In this document: in pieces, positions 63,756 to 64,000 of the stretch
Layout of the letters: each line of letters starts with the position of its first letter
Numbering within the stretch: the first letter of the stretch is position 1
DNA from: Cytobacillus firmus
Lineage (GTDB): Bacteria; Bacillota; Bacilli; Bacillales; Cytobacillaceae
DNA: 64,000 nt
Direction of reading: 5' to 3'
Assembly (NCBI RefSeq): GCF_023612095.1
Contig: NZ_CP086235.1
Coordinates: forward strand, 1,809,501 to 1,873,500
Position numbers and translations under genes: made by a program
Notes under the pieces: generated by a model
What the model saw: only the letters and a program-made list of their open reading frames with translations
What the model was told of the DNA's origin: nothing
The model's database searches: none

Positions 63756-64000
63756 AGGCTGACTCAAAAGGTCGTTGAATGACGACTTTTTTGAGTCAGT
63801 TTTATTTTTTTGGATATTTTTCTCTATTTTTGAACAAATAATCAAAACTAGAGGGCCATTTCCCTCTAGTTTGTTTCCAATTTTATCGTGTTTTTTCTCC
63901 GTTCATCCCACTTTTTTAAGTTGTGGGCAACACAAATAAGACCCCAATCCGTGCTGTTTTTTGATAGGCCTCTTAGAGAAAAACGGCTAAATTTTCGGTT
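63756..64000 (-). mobile_element. End of an IS1182-type insertion sequence
   Basis: GAGGCTGACTCAAAAG at 63755-63770 resembles the terminal repeats of Bacillus IS1182-group elements. A hairpin (CTGACTCAAAA... with ...TTTTGAGTCAG, 63758-63801) and a perfect 11-bp stem AAACTAGAGGG / CCCTCTAGTTT (63845-63872) lie between the end and the transposase. The rest of the element is beyond the window. Confidence 0.65.
63866..64000 (-). CDS. Transposase C-terminus (IS1182 family), partial
   Basis: On the minus strand the window ends within a frame reading FSLRGLSKNSTDWGLICVAH and then NLKKWDERRKN to TAG at 63866-63868. This is the conserved C-terminal tail of IS1182-family DDE transposases. Only 44 residues are visible. 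The stem at 63845-63872 overlaps the stop and may end its transcript. Confidence 0.8.
   Translation of the reverse strand, partial: NRKFSRFSLRGLSKNSTDWGLICVAHNLKKWDERRKNTIKLETN

Noticed and set aside
1..64000. tRNA, rRNA, prophage or plasmid origin genes
   Set aside because: None of their hallmarks were seen on reading both strands.

Overview
The window looks like chromosome from a low-to-mid GC, spore-former-type Bacillaceae bacterium. The evidence is Gram-positive Shine-Dalgarno sites (AAGGAGG type), frequent TTG/GTG starts, many Rho-independent terminators, and gene families typical of Bacillus (CwlO, YtrA/B/C-like ABC set, YjgC/YjgD formate dehydrogenase, FdhD, IclR/GntR regulators). A Bacillus/Cytobacillus-like species is my guess from family resemblance; no marker gene settles it. 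I see no rRNA, tRNA or CRISPR.

Layout. 1-2.4 kb: cell-wall sugar recovery (NamZ muramidase remnant, GlcNAc-type PTS), both frameshifted. 2.5-7.1 kb: two tiny ORFs, a coiled-coil protein, a dispersed-type intergenic repeat, a nitrilase-family hydrolase with a GNAT partner, and a secreted LVIVD-repeat protein. 7.2-8.4 kb: membrane protein and divergent TetR regulator sharing a large perfect operator. 8.5-15 kb: formate dehydrogenase (FdhF-like plus DUF1641), a cupin/HD-GYP protein, FdhD and an MpsC-family protein. 15-16.6 kb: CwlO-type endopeptidase behind a WalR-like box. 16.9-27.9 kb: a glycolate/glyoxylate module: FadR-type GntR regulator, three glycolate-oxidase-like subunits, malate synthase G, a fumarylacetoacetase-family enzyme, an IclR regulator and a lactate/glycolate permease. 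28-31.8 kb: YtrA-like regulator, ABC transporter and ECF sigma factor. 31.9-38.1 kb: acyl-CoA catabolism (SDR, acyl-CoA dehydrogenase, thiolase, acyl-CoA synthetase, CoA transferase), with a strongly folded intergenic element inside it. 38-42.6 kb: C1q-like protein, phosphatidylserine synthase, GIY-YIG protein, FAD oxidoreductase, and alcohol dehydrogenase with a perfect Rex box. 42.9-51 kb: a LIV-type ABC transporter interleaved with two acyl-activating enzymes. 51-64 kb: methyltransferase, DUF169, SRPBCC/ArsR pair, broken MATE pump, a secreted protein with eight 28-residue repeats next to a two-component system, a STAS protein, small enzymes, a broken terpenoid-cyclase-like gene, and the end of an IS1182-type element.

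How it fits together. The clearest physiological unit is glycolate use: the same near-palindromic site lies before the oxidase operon, malate synthase and permease, and a half-site precedes the regulator, so one GntR protein probably controls import, oxidation to glyoxylate and condensation to malate. The 32-38 kb and 43-51 kb blocks together look like import, CoA activation and beta-oxidation of carboxylic acids.

A striking global feature is that seven genes are broken, at least five of them by a one-base loss in a G or A run. That pattern suggests sequencing error as much as gene decay, so these genes may be intact in the organism.
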